A DNA stretch of 64,000 nt from Camarhynchus parvulus (GCF_901933205.1 NC_044571.1:58961994-59025993); one strand, 5' to 3'. Shown: positions 47,105 through 59,847, counted from the stretch's first letter. The notes: generated by a model from the letters alone, not told the origin. Made by a program: numbers and translations.

Positions 47105-48830
47105 TTGACTCCTTTCCACAATCCTCTAGTAAGGTTCTGTGTTGCTGAAACAGATTTGTTACCCCACTGTTAATGGGAATTCCTGAGTTATCATTCTGCA
47201 GCATAGTGTTGGGTATATGGCTCCCCAGTGGCAATGGATTTGTTACTCTTTAAACACATATCACTGGGAAAACTTAGAGGAAAAGGTAAGAATTAAATCT
47301 GAAGAAATAAGGTAAATGCTTTACCAGAAACTCTCATTGTTTTGCTGTAATTTACCTGGAATCATCGTTCTTCATTGCAAGTGTGAATTCACATGCTGAG
47401 ATTGCAACAAAGGATTAAGATAAAACTCCTGGTTATGAGTTGGGAAAGAAAAACATCATTGCAAGGTCATATAGAGAAGAACATCACTGCATCCAGGTAG
47501 TCTGCTGCATATGATGTTTTTGAGAGGCTGGCAAGTACAGAGCTTGAGGCAGGATGAGGACCTGTCACAGAGAGAAAGAAAGAAGAAAGGAAAATGTGAT
47601 CTGACTCCTGTTACATCCCAGGGAGATTGTTTCCAAATTCCACACCGGTACTAGGTCAACCACAAAGACAGTGACCCAGAATAATATACCTCAGGTCTGA
47701 CATTAACCCCAGTGCCTTGTGGGTCGTGGTTCAGAGCATTTCTCCCGTGTGATGGTGAACATCTGTCAAGGAACTAATTTCTTTCTCCCATTAAGTTCCC
47801 TGGGTGTGAGATTGAGGCCACCATGGAGACCTGAGCAATAAAGTTAACCAAGAGCTGCACTTTGATTTCAAGAGCTTTCAGTTGCATATTCAGTCCCTAT
47901 ATGGCCTCAGTCCCAGAGGGCATTCACCAAAAAAATCCCCAGTACATGAAGGCTGTGAATCTCTGAATGCTTTGGCATGCATTTAGGGGAAGATTATCTC
48001 AGTGCTGCTGCTTTGAACCCTCTGCAGGAAGACATGATGCCCAGATCCTTGAGGAACCTGCTGCCATTCCTGAGAAACTCAATAGTTTGCTGCTGACTGT
48101 GCTCCTTGCCTCTCTTTTCCTTTAGTTTGGATTTAATCACAGGATTGTTTCCCATTTCCCTGTGGCTGGACAGGCAATCTCAGGTGGACACATTTTTACT
48201 GTAGGTAGCTAGAGCTTTCAAAGTAAATGGGGTGACATCACATGTTTTATTATGAAAGGAAAACAAAATATTTTTTTTTATGTTTTCTGATGCTTTTTTA
48301 CTTACCTCTGGTAAAAAAGCAAAACAAGCTGTGATGAGGCAGTTGCATAAACCCATAATTTGGCAGCCAATTAGTCTTTGATTTAGACAGTTGCTTTTTG
48401 AATATACTTTTTTTTTTAATGTGATTCCTTGCAGCTGAGAAATTTACATTTTAAAAAGTGCTTAATGCCAAGGCAGTAGTGGAATCCCACATTTGTCAAA
48501 TAAGTAAACTGAGACAAAATCCAGCCCTTGTTAACATCCTAGGCTGGGACAGCTCTAACAGCAAATGAAAGAGAGGAGGGAGAGAATTTTTCCTCTGCTG
48601 GTGCAGGGCCTGTGGGGACATGCAGGGGAGGCAGAATCCTTGTTGCCTCTTCACCCCGGCTAGGACAGGGTATAAACAGATGGGCATAGCAGACAGAAAT
48701 ACCTCCCACATAGCTTAGAGCTACTGTGTAAATTTGTCACCAAAGGTGGAGATTGGACAGTTTAAAGCAGAATAGAAGAGGTTGTGACTGTAACCTCCTC
48801 CTGCTGACTGTCCAGAGAGGCTGCAGACAC

Positions 48831-48858
48831 AGGTGTGACACTCGAGCTGCAGGTGTGA
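48831..48858 (+). promoter_or_regulatory. Two T-box half-sites in direct repeat, 20-bp spacing
   Basis: AGGTGTGA occurs exactly at 48831-48838 and 48851-48858, each within the longer shared block CAGGTGTGACACT(C/G)GAG. AGGTGTGA is the established T-box core. The 20-bp period is close to two helical turns, so both sites would face the same side. The repeat could equally be a small neutral duplication. Confidence 0.35.
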
Positions 48859-49811
48859 CACTGGAGAGAAAAACAAGGTGGCCTCTAAATTTAAACTCTA
48901 CCAGGGCAGGCATCTCGTTTGCAGTCTGGTTACAGTCAGCTCTCGAGGATGTGTATAAATCTAGTGGCAAGAACAAACTGCAGCTTCTGTCATAAATGCA
49001 GATGCTAGGGTTTGCTTCATTTTAAACTCAGTCATGTCAGAACCACACTGCTTTGTACTGAATACAAAAGGAGAGAAAATATACTTCCATTCACTTTAAT
49101 GAGACCCACTGCTGGAAGAAACACTAGCCTTGCTGAAACAGGAGAAACACCATGAGTGTTGAACCCTACTAGAAAAAACAGTTTCTGAGTATGCAAAGCT
49201 AGCCAAAGATATGGCAATTTTCTTATGGGTGTACATTTTGGTGAAGAATGTAGTTAGGAGTCAGCTGAGTTAGAGTGGATGTGGATCAAGAATGGATATC
49301 TCTTTAATATCTCTAAAAACACATTTCTATCTTCTTTTTCAGTTTCCTAACTGGAGGCCTGATGCCAGAACACCCACAAAGCTTAGTCTTGATCAAGGCT
49401 GAAGTCTTGGCTCCTCACAACTGGGGCACACAGCACAGAGAAAACTCCTGACCTTGTTTCTTATGCTTGAAAATTTCACAAAGAAAAACCAGAAGCCTAA
49501 CAGACATAGAGATAATTTCCTTAATAATTGGTCTGTCAGATGCTGCTCTTGTACTGCTCCTCCAGGAGACCAAGGGGTGTGTGGTCCTTACACATCCTGG
49601 ACGGGGTTAGGGGGAATCCAGCTCCTGCTGGTGTGTGAGAAGTAGATATCTTGCAGGCTGGGGAAGAGAGAGCATCAGAGGGACCATGCAGTATACTCCA
49701 ACATCTGTGAGGAGATCATCAAGAAAATGGAGAAAGGCCTATTACAACAGCACATGGTAGGAGAGAAAGAATTGCTGAGCAGGTACCAGGAAAGCATTTC
49801 TCATTCTCAGG

Positions 49812-49973
49812 CAAATCAACTAGTGGAAGAGGTTGCCCAGAAAAGGTTTTCCAGACCCAGCTAGATAAAGCCCTGTGCAACCTAATCTGAGCCCACAGCT
49901 GGCCTTTAGTTAGTACTGTGTTTGACTAGAGACCCTCTCATGTCCATCCCAATTTGAAAGATTTTATAACCTA
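49812..49973 (+). mobile_element. CR1 LINE 3' tail, diverged
   Basis: The block GAAGAGGTTGCCCAGAAAAG is followed by 'TTTTCCAGACCCAGCTAGAT', 'AAAGCCCTGTGCAACCTAAT', 'TGACTAGAGACCCTCTCATG' and 'CCAATTTGAAAGATTTTAT'. This parallels the CR1 3' end 'gaggttgcccagagag', 'attcaagacccgcctggac', 'gtcctgtgcaacctgctct', 'ggactagatgacctc' and 'ccttccaaccttaatgattctat'. It is clearly diverged and 5'-truncated. How far it extends upstream of 49812 is uncertain. Confidence 0.72.
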
Positions 49974-52897
49974 CCCAAGAAATTCCAGAAGGAAATGTGA
50001 TGATGAAGCTGTTGTGGCAATTTAGGAAGCAGAGGGCAGCACCTCAGAAGTGCCTATAGCCCTGGGGTAGAGCTGAAAGCTAGGAGATTCTTTTTGTTTT
50101 CAAATTCCTTTGCAGAGGCAGTATGGGATTCACCTCAGCTAGCAGTGAGACCCTCAAAGTTAAATTTCCTGTCTCAGCCAGGTCTGACCCCCCCTTCATA
50201 ATCAAAGGGGGAAAAGGGAAATTCCTCTTGTCATAACAGAGGGTCCAAAATGAGGAACTGGATAGGCACCATCACTTTGGAGGTTACAATGTCTCTTGTC
50301 TAGAGAGATGATGCTCAGGTGAATAGCTTGAGCATATATCTTTTGCACAGTAAAACCTGAAACAAGCCTGTCCTAAAACTGAGGGAGATGCAGGAACTGC
50401 AGGAGCTCATAGACACTCTGAGACAGGGACAGAATTTGCTAGAAGTCAGAAAAGAAGAACATGTGAGGGCATAACTCCTGCTATGATCCCCTCCAGCAGC
50501 TCTGTGCAGAGTGATGCTCTGGTTAAGGCCCCAGAATTAGGCACGGGAATGTCTACACAACAAGTGCAGGGAGAGCAGGAAAATGCAATTTCAGTGAATT
50601 GGCTGGGATGGGATTTGCCAGATTAGCTCAGCACGTATAACTAATTGTGTTTATCCTGCCCAAGCAGCAGGCATCAGTGTAATGTGCCTGGAGTTGTTAT
50701 GCACTATATGTTTCTCATCCAGGTTTCCCTAATCCGTTCTACACACACATCCCTTAGGGAATCTGTCTGCTCTAGGTGTAATACTCTGGTTTAATCTCTG
50801 CTATCCTTCTGCCAGACCATGCAACTCAAGTCTCACTGGAGTCTCCTGTGTCTTCATGAGCTTCCAGGTGTGTAGGAGAGAAAGAATTATGTCTGCTCAG
50901 TTCTGGTTAGGCACATAGATCAATTTCTTCTGAGTTCTCGTGTTGACTATTTAGGACCGATCCAAAAGAGCTGTTAGGTGTCTGCAAGAATCAGCATGTG
51001 GGCCGTAGGATGCAATAACAAAACCTTTCCTTAGTTTCTCCTGGATTCTCCTAATTATAGAAGTACCCACATACTTTTTTGCATCAAACTTCCCTCAGTG
51101 CCTAAAGATCTTATGGGTGTGCATAGAAAAAAATTTCAGTTCTGACAGCCCTGATGAGTTCCAACTCACACCCAAGCCCAATTAACATTCAGAAACCCAC
51201 TCTAACTCCCTCTCAGTTTCATGTTTTTCACCTAACACACCTACACAATTAGGGTCCTTATCAAACACTGTGGTTTCCACAGCTTGCTTTGAAAAGGCAC
51301 CCAGAAGAGGAGGCTTCTGTTCCTGCCTTTGCACAGTTGTTACAGCAGGTCTAGATCACAGAAGGGACCTGCATTCAATCCCCACCTTTACCTAAAAGGG
51401 TTCAAGCCTACAACAACATCCCAAATAAGGGTCTGAAAAACACAGGTTCTTATATTCAGGTGGTTGGCTGCTTGTAGTCCTCAGCCTCTTACTGAAGGTT
51501 TTCCACTACATAGGAAATGGTTAATTTCATAGGTGCTGGAAGCAGAAGGAAAGAGTGTCATGCACCCACTTAGCAGAGCACCAGAACCCACATCCCTCAG
51601 GAAATGCATTCATGTTCATGCTCTGACACCAGTGATGTTTTTAATGTGCACAATCCACAGAACAAGTGAAAAGAGAGCACACTCCACACTCCAGCACCCC
51701 ACAGGCAGGTGTTCACAATACCTCCAAGGAGCAGTGAGACATGGATTGCAGCCTCCCCAAGGAAATGTGGGAGCTGAGCGTGAGCTGTTGCTTCTTGGGT
51801 GACTGCACTGGGCTGTTACGTAAGGCAACACCGTTTCAGCAGCATATCTGTCTCTGAAAAAAAAACCAAAACAAAAACTAAAATAAAGTGTGCGATCTCT
51901 ATACCACTTTGGAAGCTAAAGGTAAAAATACTCTGAGAGTAAAATAACAAGTTGTGGAGTCCAAGTGGATGAAGGCACCTTCTCCCATGGTAGCATATCA
52001 GAGGGGACAAGACCAATTTCTGTACTTAGATTGGCTCTGGTTTATGGTGCACTGCTTATAGAGGTAATGGCTCAGGTCTTGGGAGCATCTTCACCACCCA
52101 ACCCTTTGAAAATTAATTTACATAGGCAAAGCAGCTCATTAACTGTGACCATTCTCCTTTTGCTCCAGAGCTAACCTAGCTGCCTGTAGCTGGAACTTTA
52201 CCCACACCAGGTAGACATACTTCTTCCTTACAAATAAATTTTGGGTGTGATTGTTAGAATCCTCAAGACAGCAAAGCTGAAAAATGATGCTCCATGAAAA
52301 ACACTTTTCATTGGTTTTAGGGAAGCCAAGCCTACTTTCCAGATTTCTTGCTCTAGAGAGAGCACAAACATTCAAAACTGAAATCGATGTTATGAGGTGA
52401 TAATTTTCTTTGCACCCCTCTTTACTCGCCCCTGTAAATATATTTAAAAGGGTTCACAGAGACAAAAAGAAAAGACAGGTTCATGATCTTAAGCTGAAAG
52501 TATCACAGAATCGAAAAGTGTCCTTGTCATATATTTTTAAATCAAGACACATTTCTCTATTTCTGCCTTTTAAGTATTCTTATATGTTAGAAAGGTTTTT
52601 TTTTATTGCCACTACCTGGAAATAGTTTTTAGAAGTGTGCTCTTACTCATTTATGTTTTGATTCCCTTTTTATTAATGGTTTTAATAGATTCTTACTTTC
52701 CTGTACATTTCTGCTTGTAATTTAAAAAGATGAAACAAGTGCTTTAAACAAAAGTCCTTTCTTTCAGCCAGCAATTTTTGGTTTATGTATAATATTTTAC
52801 ATATAGAAGGCTTAAGAAAAAATAAATTAAAATGCTTTTGCAAGGAGCAAGACAGACCATTAAAGCTTTTGTTTTTTTTCCATAAATAGCTCAAATC

Positions 52898-52910
52898 TGC
52901 CATCTACTGA
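52898..52910 (-). promoter_or_regulatory. CTCF-like motif, 12 of 13 positions
   Basis: The minus strand reads TCAGTAGATGGCA, which fits the CTCF core CCASYAGRKGGCR at all positions but the first. It lies 96 bp from a perfect core in the same orientation. Confidence 0.4.
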
Positions 52911-52993
52911 TATAAAACAAAATTTAATGGAACCAGCCCCTTGGATTTTTCTCTGGAAAAAATATTGTTTACCTTCCAGACGTGCAAAAACAG

Positions 52994-53006
52994 TGCCATC
53001 TAGTGG
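52994..53006 (-). promoter_or_regulatory. CTCF core motif, 13 of 13 positions
   Basis: The minus strand reads CCACTAGATGGCA, matching the vertebrate CTCF core CCASYAGRKGGCR at every position. A core match is necessary but not sufficient for occupancy. Confidence 0.5.
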
Positions 53007-53041
53007 CTAGTCCCAAGACTACGCAGGCAAAAATAAAATAC

Positions 53042-53055
53042 ATATATATATATAT
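53042..53055. repeat. (TA)n short tandem repeat
   Basis: Seven alternating AT dinucleotides lie about 40 bp from the CTCF core motif. It is a simple repeat. Confidence 0.85.
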
Positions 53056-53927
53056 TTATCAAAATATCTATTGCTTCTGGCTACACAACAAGCTACTTAG
53101 CCATTTTGGAGTGGACTCAATAGGCTTAGTGTCCTGCGACTCCACAGAAATCTTTGCTGCCATCATCTGAGGTGACATATAAACCTCTACATATATTTGT
53201 AGTTTATTTTAACAGCAGCAAAAACAAAAGACATTGTGCAAATTGCTCTTCAGGTTAAATGTACCCTTTATCCCTGCTTATTTTGTAGCTTTGCTTTGTT
53301 GTTATTTTCATGTTCCCTTAATGGGATCATCTAAACTTTCAGGGATTTTGGAAGGATAAAAAATATTGATAGTCTTTAAGCTTGCTTTAAAAGTAGAGAG
53401 ATCTAGCTCTTTTTTTACAAAGACAAATATAATTTGTGAAGTCAAGTGATCTGTACTTTGTAGTATGCCACAATAATAAACAAAATACATAAAAATATCT
53501 ACAGTTTTGCTGAGTTTCATATTTCTTCTACCATTTGCTGAGTAGTGCTTCAAAATTGCAAATGCATCCTGTCAAGCTCAGTAAACATGAAGAGAGTAAT
53601 TTTTTTTGTACACATACCACGTACCAGGATTTCAGAAACATTGTTAAAAGTAGGGAAAAGGGGCATTGCCATAGACAAGGACTGCCCTTGGGACTCAGTG
53701 CCTAAGTACCTGAAGAATCAAGTAGTCAGTTGCTGGGATTTTCAGATACTTACCTGCAAAATTGCTTTCAACATTTAGGCCATCTTGCTTAAGAATGAAC
53801 AAATTCAGATTCAGGTGTGATGATACAGGTCTTTTAAATGTACTTTGGTAATGATTCCTCCTGGAATCCAATGTGCAGGCAGCCTTCTATGCATGTGTTG
53901 ACTTAGAGGCTGATGAAGATTTCACAG

Positions 53928-53940
53928 TGCTCCCTAGTGT
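53928..53940 (-). promoter_or_regulatory. CTCF-like motif, 11 of 13 positions
   Basis: The minus strand reads ACACTAGGGAGCA, differing from CCASYAGRKGGCR at positions 1 and 10. It is weak alone and is listed because it shares strand with the two motifs about 1 kb away. Confidence 0.25.
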
Positions 53941-55191
53941 GCCTCTGATCAGAGGAAGAGGCTCACTGCTCACAAAAGAGTGGTGTGAGCTCCATTCTAT
54001 ATTAGAGGAAAGAAACTACCCTCCTTCTCTGGGTTAGCTTTCCTTAGCTTCAGACTTGCAAAGATTACCAGATCACATCTCATCCAACTGCCTGAGGGCT
54101 CTTCTAATGGTTAAGAAAATAAATGGGTGAATTTGATGCATTTTTCTTCTAAAATTTAGATACCTTCTCCTTCCTGTTGAAGTTAATTGAGCCACAAAGG
54201 CCCATTCTACCTTCTCTCAAGTACAAAAGAGTGTAGAAATAGTACTCAGAGGTAAACAGCTCCAGAAAATCACAACTGATCGGGTGAAACTATGGTTCTG
54301 GATAGAACTGAACATAGACCTAATTCTTCTCAGGAAATGATGATAATAGTCTTGCTCTTAACAGAAGTTCTCATCATTAGCCTGAGCTAGTTCCACTATT
54401 TTCCAAAATCTTTTGGTGTTGTACATGAGGGACATTCCAGCTAGATGCCAGAGAGAAAAGCTGGAGTATTTATTTTGATTATCAGTTTATCTGGATACAG
54501 AAAGTTTAAAACATGAGAGATCCCTTAGCAGGAATCACCCAACACATTGAATGTCCCTTGGAGGTCATTGGGAAAGTCAAAGAGGCAAATAAAAAAAACC
54601 AAAAAGGCATTTTGTCTTAACATTAAAGATATCCCTCGTGCAGTATAAAGCAAAAATGCATCTTTAATTCCAGCATCAAAAAGACTTTGCCAGCTCTTAG
54701 AAACTGATGAAACTATGTCATTTCTAAAAGTGTGATGCCTCAGTAACACAGATGGGGATATGAGGAGCAAAAGATTATATGCCCATGGGCCTTCACTCCC
54801 ATGGAAAGTTCATCAGCATTTGCAGAATCCAGGAAACCAATTCTGCACTGAGCACAGCAGGTAGGCAAACTAATACAGCTGCAGTATGGGGGTGAGGGCT
54901 CTTTTCATCCATCTCAACTCTCATCATAAGAAATAATTTCACTCAGCAATAGACACTCACTGGGAATTTGTCCTGCATTTGTTGGCACAGGTGTCAATGC
55001 CATTTAAAATGTGATCTCACAAATGCACAGACTGATCAGAATGAACTGGTGGAACAGTCTGGTCAAGAAACAGGGGAGGTGAACTGTATCAGCCGTCAAT
55101 AGGTCAAGGAGGAGGGGTGTTTGTATATGTAACTAATACCAAAAGTGGGAAGGAAAGAAACCAATCATGGTCTGCATACTCAGAGGACTAA

Positions 55192-55329
55192 GCCAGAGTT
55201 AAGCACCTGATATTGGACACAGCCATAACTCACACAATGTTCCATCAGAAAGCTGTTGCACAGAACACACACCACTAAGTTAGATATTGGAGTGATGATT
55301 GTGTCCAATATCAAGTGCTTAGCCCTGGC
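55192..55329. repeat. Foldback: about 40-bp imperfect inverted repeat
   Basis: The outer 29 bp (55192-55220) match the reverse complement of 55301-55329 at 26 positions, and all three differences are transitions. Similarity continues inward at lower identity to about 55231 and 55290, leaving a loop of roughly 58 nt. The octamer GATATTGG occurs at 55209-55216 and 55283-55290 and inverted at 55305-55312, giving an alternative inner hairpin. No target duplication was seen at the edges. It could be a small foldback element, a hairpin-RNA locus or a chance inverted duplication. Confidence 0.8.
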
Positions 55330-56946
55330 ATATAAGGAAAATCTGACCAGAGCTCCAGCCCTTCCCAGATCCAGCCCTCCAGCCCTTCAGAGCCTGCTGC
55401 TGTGAACCATGCAATAGGATACCTATCTGATAGCCCCTTTCAGGTAGCCAAGACAATGCAGCTAGCTCCCAGCTTCTCTTCAGTGACCCTCAGGGACTGG
55501 AAATCTGCTTTAACCCATTGTACCAACAGCAGCACAGCTTTGGAGGGAAAACAGCCTCAGCCTGGGGGATCTTAAACCCTAGGTCCTTAGAGGGCATTCC
55601 AAGCACTGTGGACTACCCAGCAGTGAGCGCAAGGGACTGGCCTCCCTCACTGTTGAAGCTGCACCACTGGATGGGTGAGAATGCAAGTCTTTGCACCAGA
55701 AGGAGAACAGTCACTGAAGACTCTGAGCCTCATCTGAGAGGAGGCATAATCTGAAAAAAACAGTTTTTCATCCCTTACTTCCTTTCTTACTAGCCACCAC
55801 CATCATCCTATCCTGTCTGATGCTCAGTCTCAGAGCCATTTTTGCTGCATTTTCAAGTAACAGCTGCCACACTTTCATGTGTGCCTCCCCCATGACTGTG
55901 GAACGATCCCCATAAATTTTAGGAAAACCTCTTTGCAGTTCATTTTCAAGATTCCCTCAGTTTTATCATATTGTCCCTTTGTACTTCCCACTTTACTTTA
56001 ACCACTTCTTTTTATACAAATAGTATTTAGGAAAGGGCTGTCTTTCTGCTCTGTGCTTGTATTGCAGGCAGCATGTGTGAATTCATGTCCCTGAGCAGAA
56101 CTCCTGAGAGTATTTGATGAATCTATAGATATAAAATTGTCATTCTGGACATTATGGAAACATCTAGTTCGTCCGTATCTGTTGGAGACTCTGAGATGAA
56201 CAGAAGGTTGGCACAGAACCAAAGATGTAGATAGTCTTCTCTCAAAAACTGAAGTTATCACCTCTCTTGTCTTCAAAGTACTTTTGCCTGAGAGAGAGGA
56301 TTGGAAACAGACTCCACACAATTTTGCTTGGGGACGGCTTACAAAATAAAAAGGTGAAACATTACAAAGCTGAGCAAGTCAGAGTAAAGACAAATCATTC
56401 CTGTGGTGAGTAGCTCCTTGCAGAATCAAAATTCATTTGGAAGCATCTTAGCATTGAGTTTTCAGGGCCCTGTATTGAAAAATGAGACTACCACCAGCAG
56501 ACCCAGGGCAGGAGTTTTATAAATGTTCACTGTTCCTCCTATTTATTGAAGCTTTGCTCATGCATCTAAATGACAGAACTAGAACTTTGCTTGCCATTTT
56601 AGGACATTGCTGCCTGTATTTCAAAAAATACTTCTACGGTGACCTTGATCAATCAGTTTGCCCCAACTCAGTGCTTTTATCTAATGATAAGTATCACAGA
56701 GAAAATGTAATGGTACTGAATCAGTGACAAAACTACCACTGCCTTGAAGTGCCTTTGGATTTTTTCACACACATCTGCTAAAACCACAAGGGAAAGCTGC
56801 ATTGGCAAACAAAAGGGACTATGATTAATCTTTTGTTTTCCAGTGTCAACATGTTGCACTGTTGCTACTTTGTCTGTGTTAATAGTAATTAAAACCCATT
56901 CCTTTTTCAGCTTTCTTATTTGAAAAACATGTTAGTGCATAAGGGA

Positions 56947-56971
56947 ATACTTGGATGATGCATCCAAGTAT
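56947..56971. repeat. Perfect 10-bp hairpin, 5-nt loop
   Basis: ATACTTGGAT (56947-56956) and ATCCAAGTAT (56962-56971) are exact reverse complements around GATGC. Confidence 0.88.
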
Positions 56972-59820
56972 ATCTACAAAATGTGTTAAAAATATAGTAA
57001 ATGCATTTGGGTGTTTTGAAAGAAATTTGGCATGTCAAATGTTTTTAACTGATTATTTTTTCTCCTGGTGTAATGAGTTAGGTGTTATAGCATTCATCAC
57101 TTTGCATGATTCACTGAGCTTATATAATATCCATTTGCCTAGCACTGCTTATTTGAATACCAGTTCCACCCCTGCAACAAAACCTGCAACCTTCAAAAAT
57201 ATCTGTTCCCACATTCATTTTTCACCAAACTCACCTGATGTAAGTAGGACTGTAGGAAGACCATAGCAGCCTAATAAAAATATTTATGAGAATTAGTGAT
57301 CACAAAATAATAGTTTATAGGCATGTTGAATTTTAATTTTGCCTCATTTTACAGTATGCAAAGATATACAATGGAGCCTTACTTCGAAACTTTTAATTCT
57401 AGACATATTTTGCACCAAGGGGAGCATGAAATTTATTTCTTCTGCTTTCTCTGCTGAAAAAAATTACACACTGAGACACTTTTTCAAACTTTTCTTAATT
57501 AAAATAATGTCTTTCACATTTCCAGATAAATCATAGCATAAAGTGTGATTCTTTTAAATTTGGATTATAATATACAGTTCATTAAAAAATATGGAATCCC
57601 TGTTATATTTTTAAATCTCAGTGCAAAATTAGTAGTGAAGATACTGAAGAATCTCTGTTATACCAGAAATTGAGATGATGAACTAGGACATGCTTTTATT
57701 AGATATCTTCATTCATGTTCTATGTCATCTTCAGAAGATGCAACTGCGGTTGTTTGTTCATTGCCTTCTCACATCACTCTGGGGCAGGTGTGGTGCAGTG
57801 AGCAGATGATGGAGGCCCCAAACAGAAAGTCAATGCTTTCATCTCCCACTGATTGACTTCTGCTAATTGACATGGTACATTCAACTGAAAGCCCATAGAA
57901 CCTATCAACCCTGAGAAGGGATGTATAATTTCTGAGTCTTGAGCCTGCATCTCTTTCCAGCACTGATTCTCAATCTGCAGGTACCAAAGACCATTTGAAA
58001 TTATCCAAGAGATTTCTACTTCTAAGCATTTTTGTAGCTTCCTAATCCAGTGCTAAAACTGGGGAGAGAACTGGGAAAGCTCCATGCAAGATCTGGACAA
58101 TTTTGTCTATATCAAGAAATTGCTAAAGACACCCTGTAGGACCTTACAGAGCTCAAACTCAGCTACCTAGCCAGGAGCCCCTGCGCACCACTTTACCAGG
58201 TGTAATTCCTACCAGTGCCTGTAAGAATCCTTGCTCTGGAAGATTTTGGTAAGAACTCTAAATTACGCCTGTAATAACCATCTAAAAAGGAACAGGAAGC
58301 ACTCCTGACCCCAAGATCAAGGATGAAGTTCACAATGTTTTTGATTAGCCTCTAACACATTAGTCCGTCAGAGAACTGACTGGAGCACTCTCAGACAGAG
58401 CCAGGGAGGAAGCTAATAAATGTGGATAATCAAGGTTCAATTCCTTTATTTGTTTCCAAGCACTCATTTTTGTGCCACCACTGAAAACTGTTCTTTTATT
58501 AAGGAAACATGGAAAAAGAATAAGCATCTGATCCAAATTAATATGAGGGTCAAGTTGTATTCCCACTCGTTGGAGTCCAAAAGCATGCCAGAAGTACATG
58601 TGTTTGTTCATATGTAGGACCTTGTTCAGAAGTGTTCTGAAGCAGCCACAAGATCAGGGCTAAATCTCAAGTGTGATATTAGCAGAATCTGCCTCCTTGC
58701 AGGTCCTGCCAAGGTTATGGCATGTAGTATGTGCTGAGACATTCAGAGCTGTCAAGACTTGAGCATTTCCACAAATGCTCACCAGCAAAAATTTACACAA
58801 TACCAGATTTAGGCAGAAGAAGAAAATATCTAAACTACAGATTTGAGAACATGCATCCCCTCTGTGAATCTGTCCCTCTGTTTTCACGTTGCAAATACAG
58901 TAACCTTCTTCCCTCTTTGCCTATAAAGATCCCTAATTATATTAAAGCCTATCATCACTTATTCATGAAAGCATCTCTTTAGCACATCCAGTGTGACTGA
59001 TCCCCAAGGTCAGAGGTACAATGACAGAGAGGAACATGTGTGTTTTCACAGAAGCACTCTTTAAATGAGTTTTCTAATTTTTTTCAGTGAGCAAGGTCAG
59101 TTCTATTGGTTTTGTTCAGCTGGAACTCTTTAACAGTAGAAAATTAGATTGTGTAACATATATTCTTTGCCACCTGATCTCCAACTTGAGTGTGCTACCT
59201 AGCTCCAGTGATTTTCTTTAATGAGGTGGAAATGTATATAACAGTTTTAAATATGCAGGCTAACATTTTCCTCCATCTACAATTATGCAAATTGTTATAT
59301 AGTTGTCTCTGCATGACAGAAGTAATAACATCTTCTAGAGACCCTGTTAAAATTCATGGAAATCATCTACACAGATGGATATGATTTTAGAGCAAATACA
59401 ACACAGACTCATTAATTAGTTACAAACCACCCTCACCATCTCCTAGCAAGCTAGGTGACATGGACTAAGGAGTGTACTGCATAAAGATATAATTTCGTGT
59501 TTGCAGTAGATGACTGAAACATTCTTAAACAGTTAATAAGATCAAGTAACAAAAAAGTCACAAGCTGTTATTATTTTTCAAGACTTAGAGAAAATATCAT
59601 ATATTTTCCACATACACTCTTGATTATAGACAAGCAGTAAGAAAACCATCCTTTAGCATTTTATGGGATGTTTTCTTTTCAATTCTACTTCATTTAACTT
59701 TAATAGCGATATTTTAGAAGGAATTTAATTGATATAAACATTTTTATAAACACTGGCATTCAAAAAAATAACATTCAGAATTTTTAAACAGGTCCCATGA
59801 GCTCCATTTAGAGCACAAAT

Positions 59821-59847
59821 GAGGTGTGAATTGGTATCTCACACCTC
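59821..59847. promoter_or_regulatory. Inverted pair of T-box half-sites
   Basis: GAGGTGTGA (59821-59829) and TCACACCTC (59839-59847) are perfect reverse complements with a 9-nt spacer. Each contains the T-box core AGGTGTGA or its complement. T-box factors are known to bind paired half-sites in several orientations; use of this one is inference. Confidence 0.4.

Larger units (their letters stand above)
44626..49811. other. Unique non-coding sequence
   Basis: No transposon or gene is recognised. Small features are a 9-bp hairpin at 45557-45578, a C-rich/CA-rich tract at 47044-47104, two AGGTGTGA motifs at 48831 and 48851, and an 84-nt segment at 47202-47285 with paired splice-site consensus and an open frame. 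The open frames at 46234-46584 and 46855-47148 have no domains that I recognise. Confidence 0.5.

Noticed and set aside
46995..47234. Cys/Gly-rich open frame with CGECGECG repeats on the minus strand
   Set aside because: It is a translation of the CA/C-rich low-complexity tract.
51856..51886. A-rich run that could be a retroposon poly-A tail
   Set aside because: No retrogene or SINE body, poly-A signal or target duplication could be found around it. The interruptions by C suggest simple A-rich sequence.
53755..53788. 34-nt minus-strand segment between TTCTTAAG and GCAG|GTAAGT
   Set aside because: The donor is excellent but the acceptor is mediocre and the segment is too short to judge. Decoys of this type are expected.
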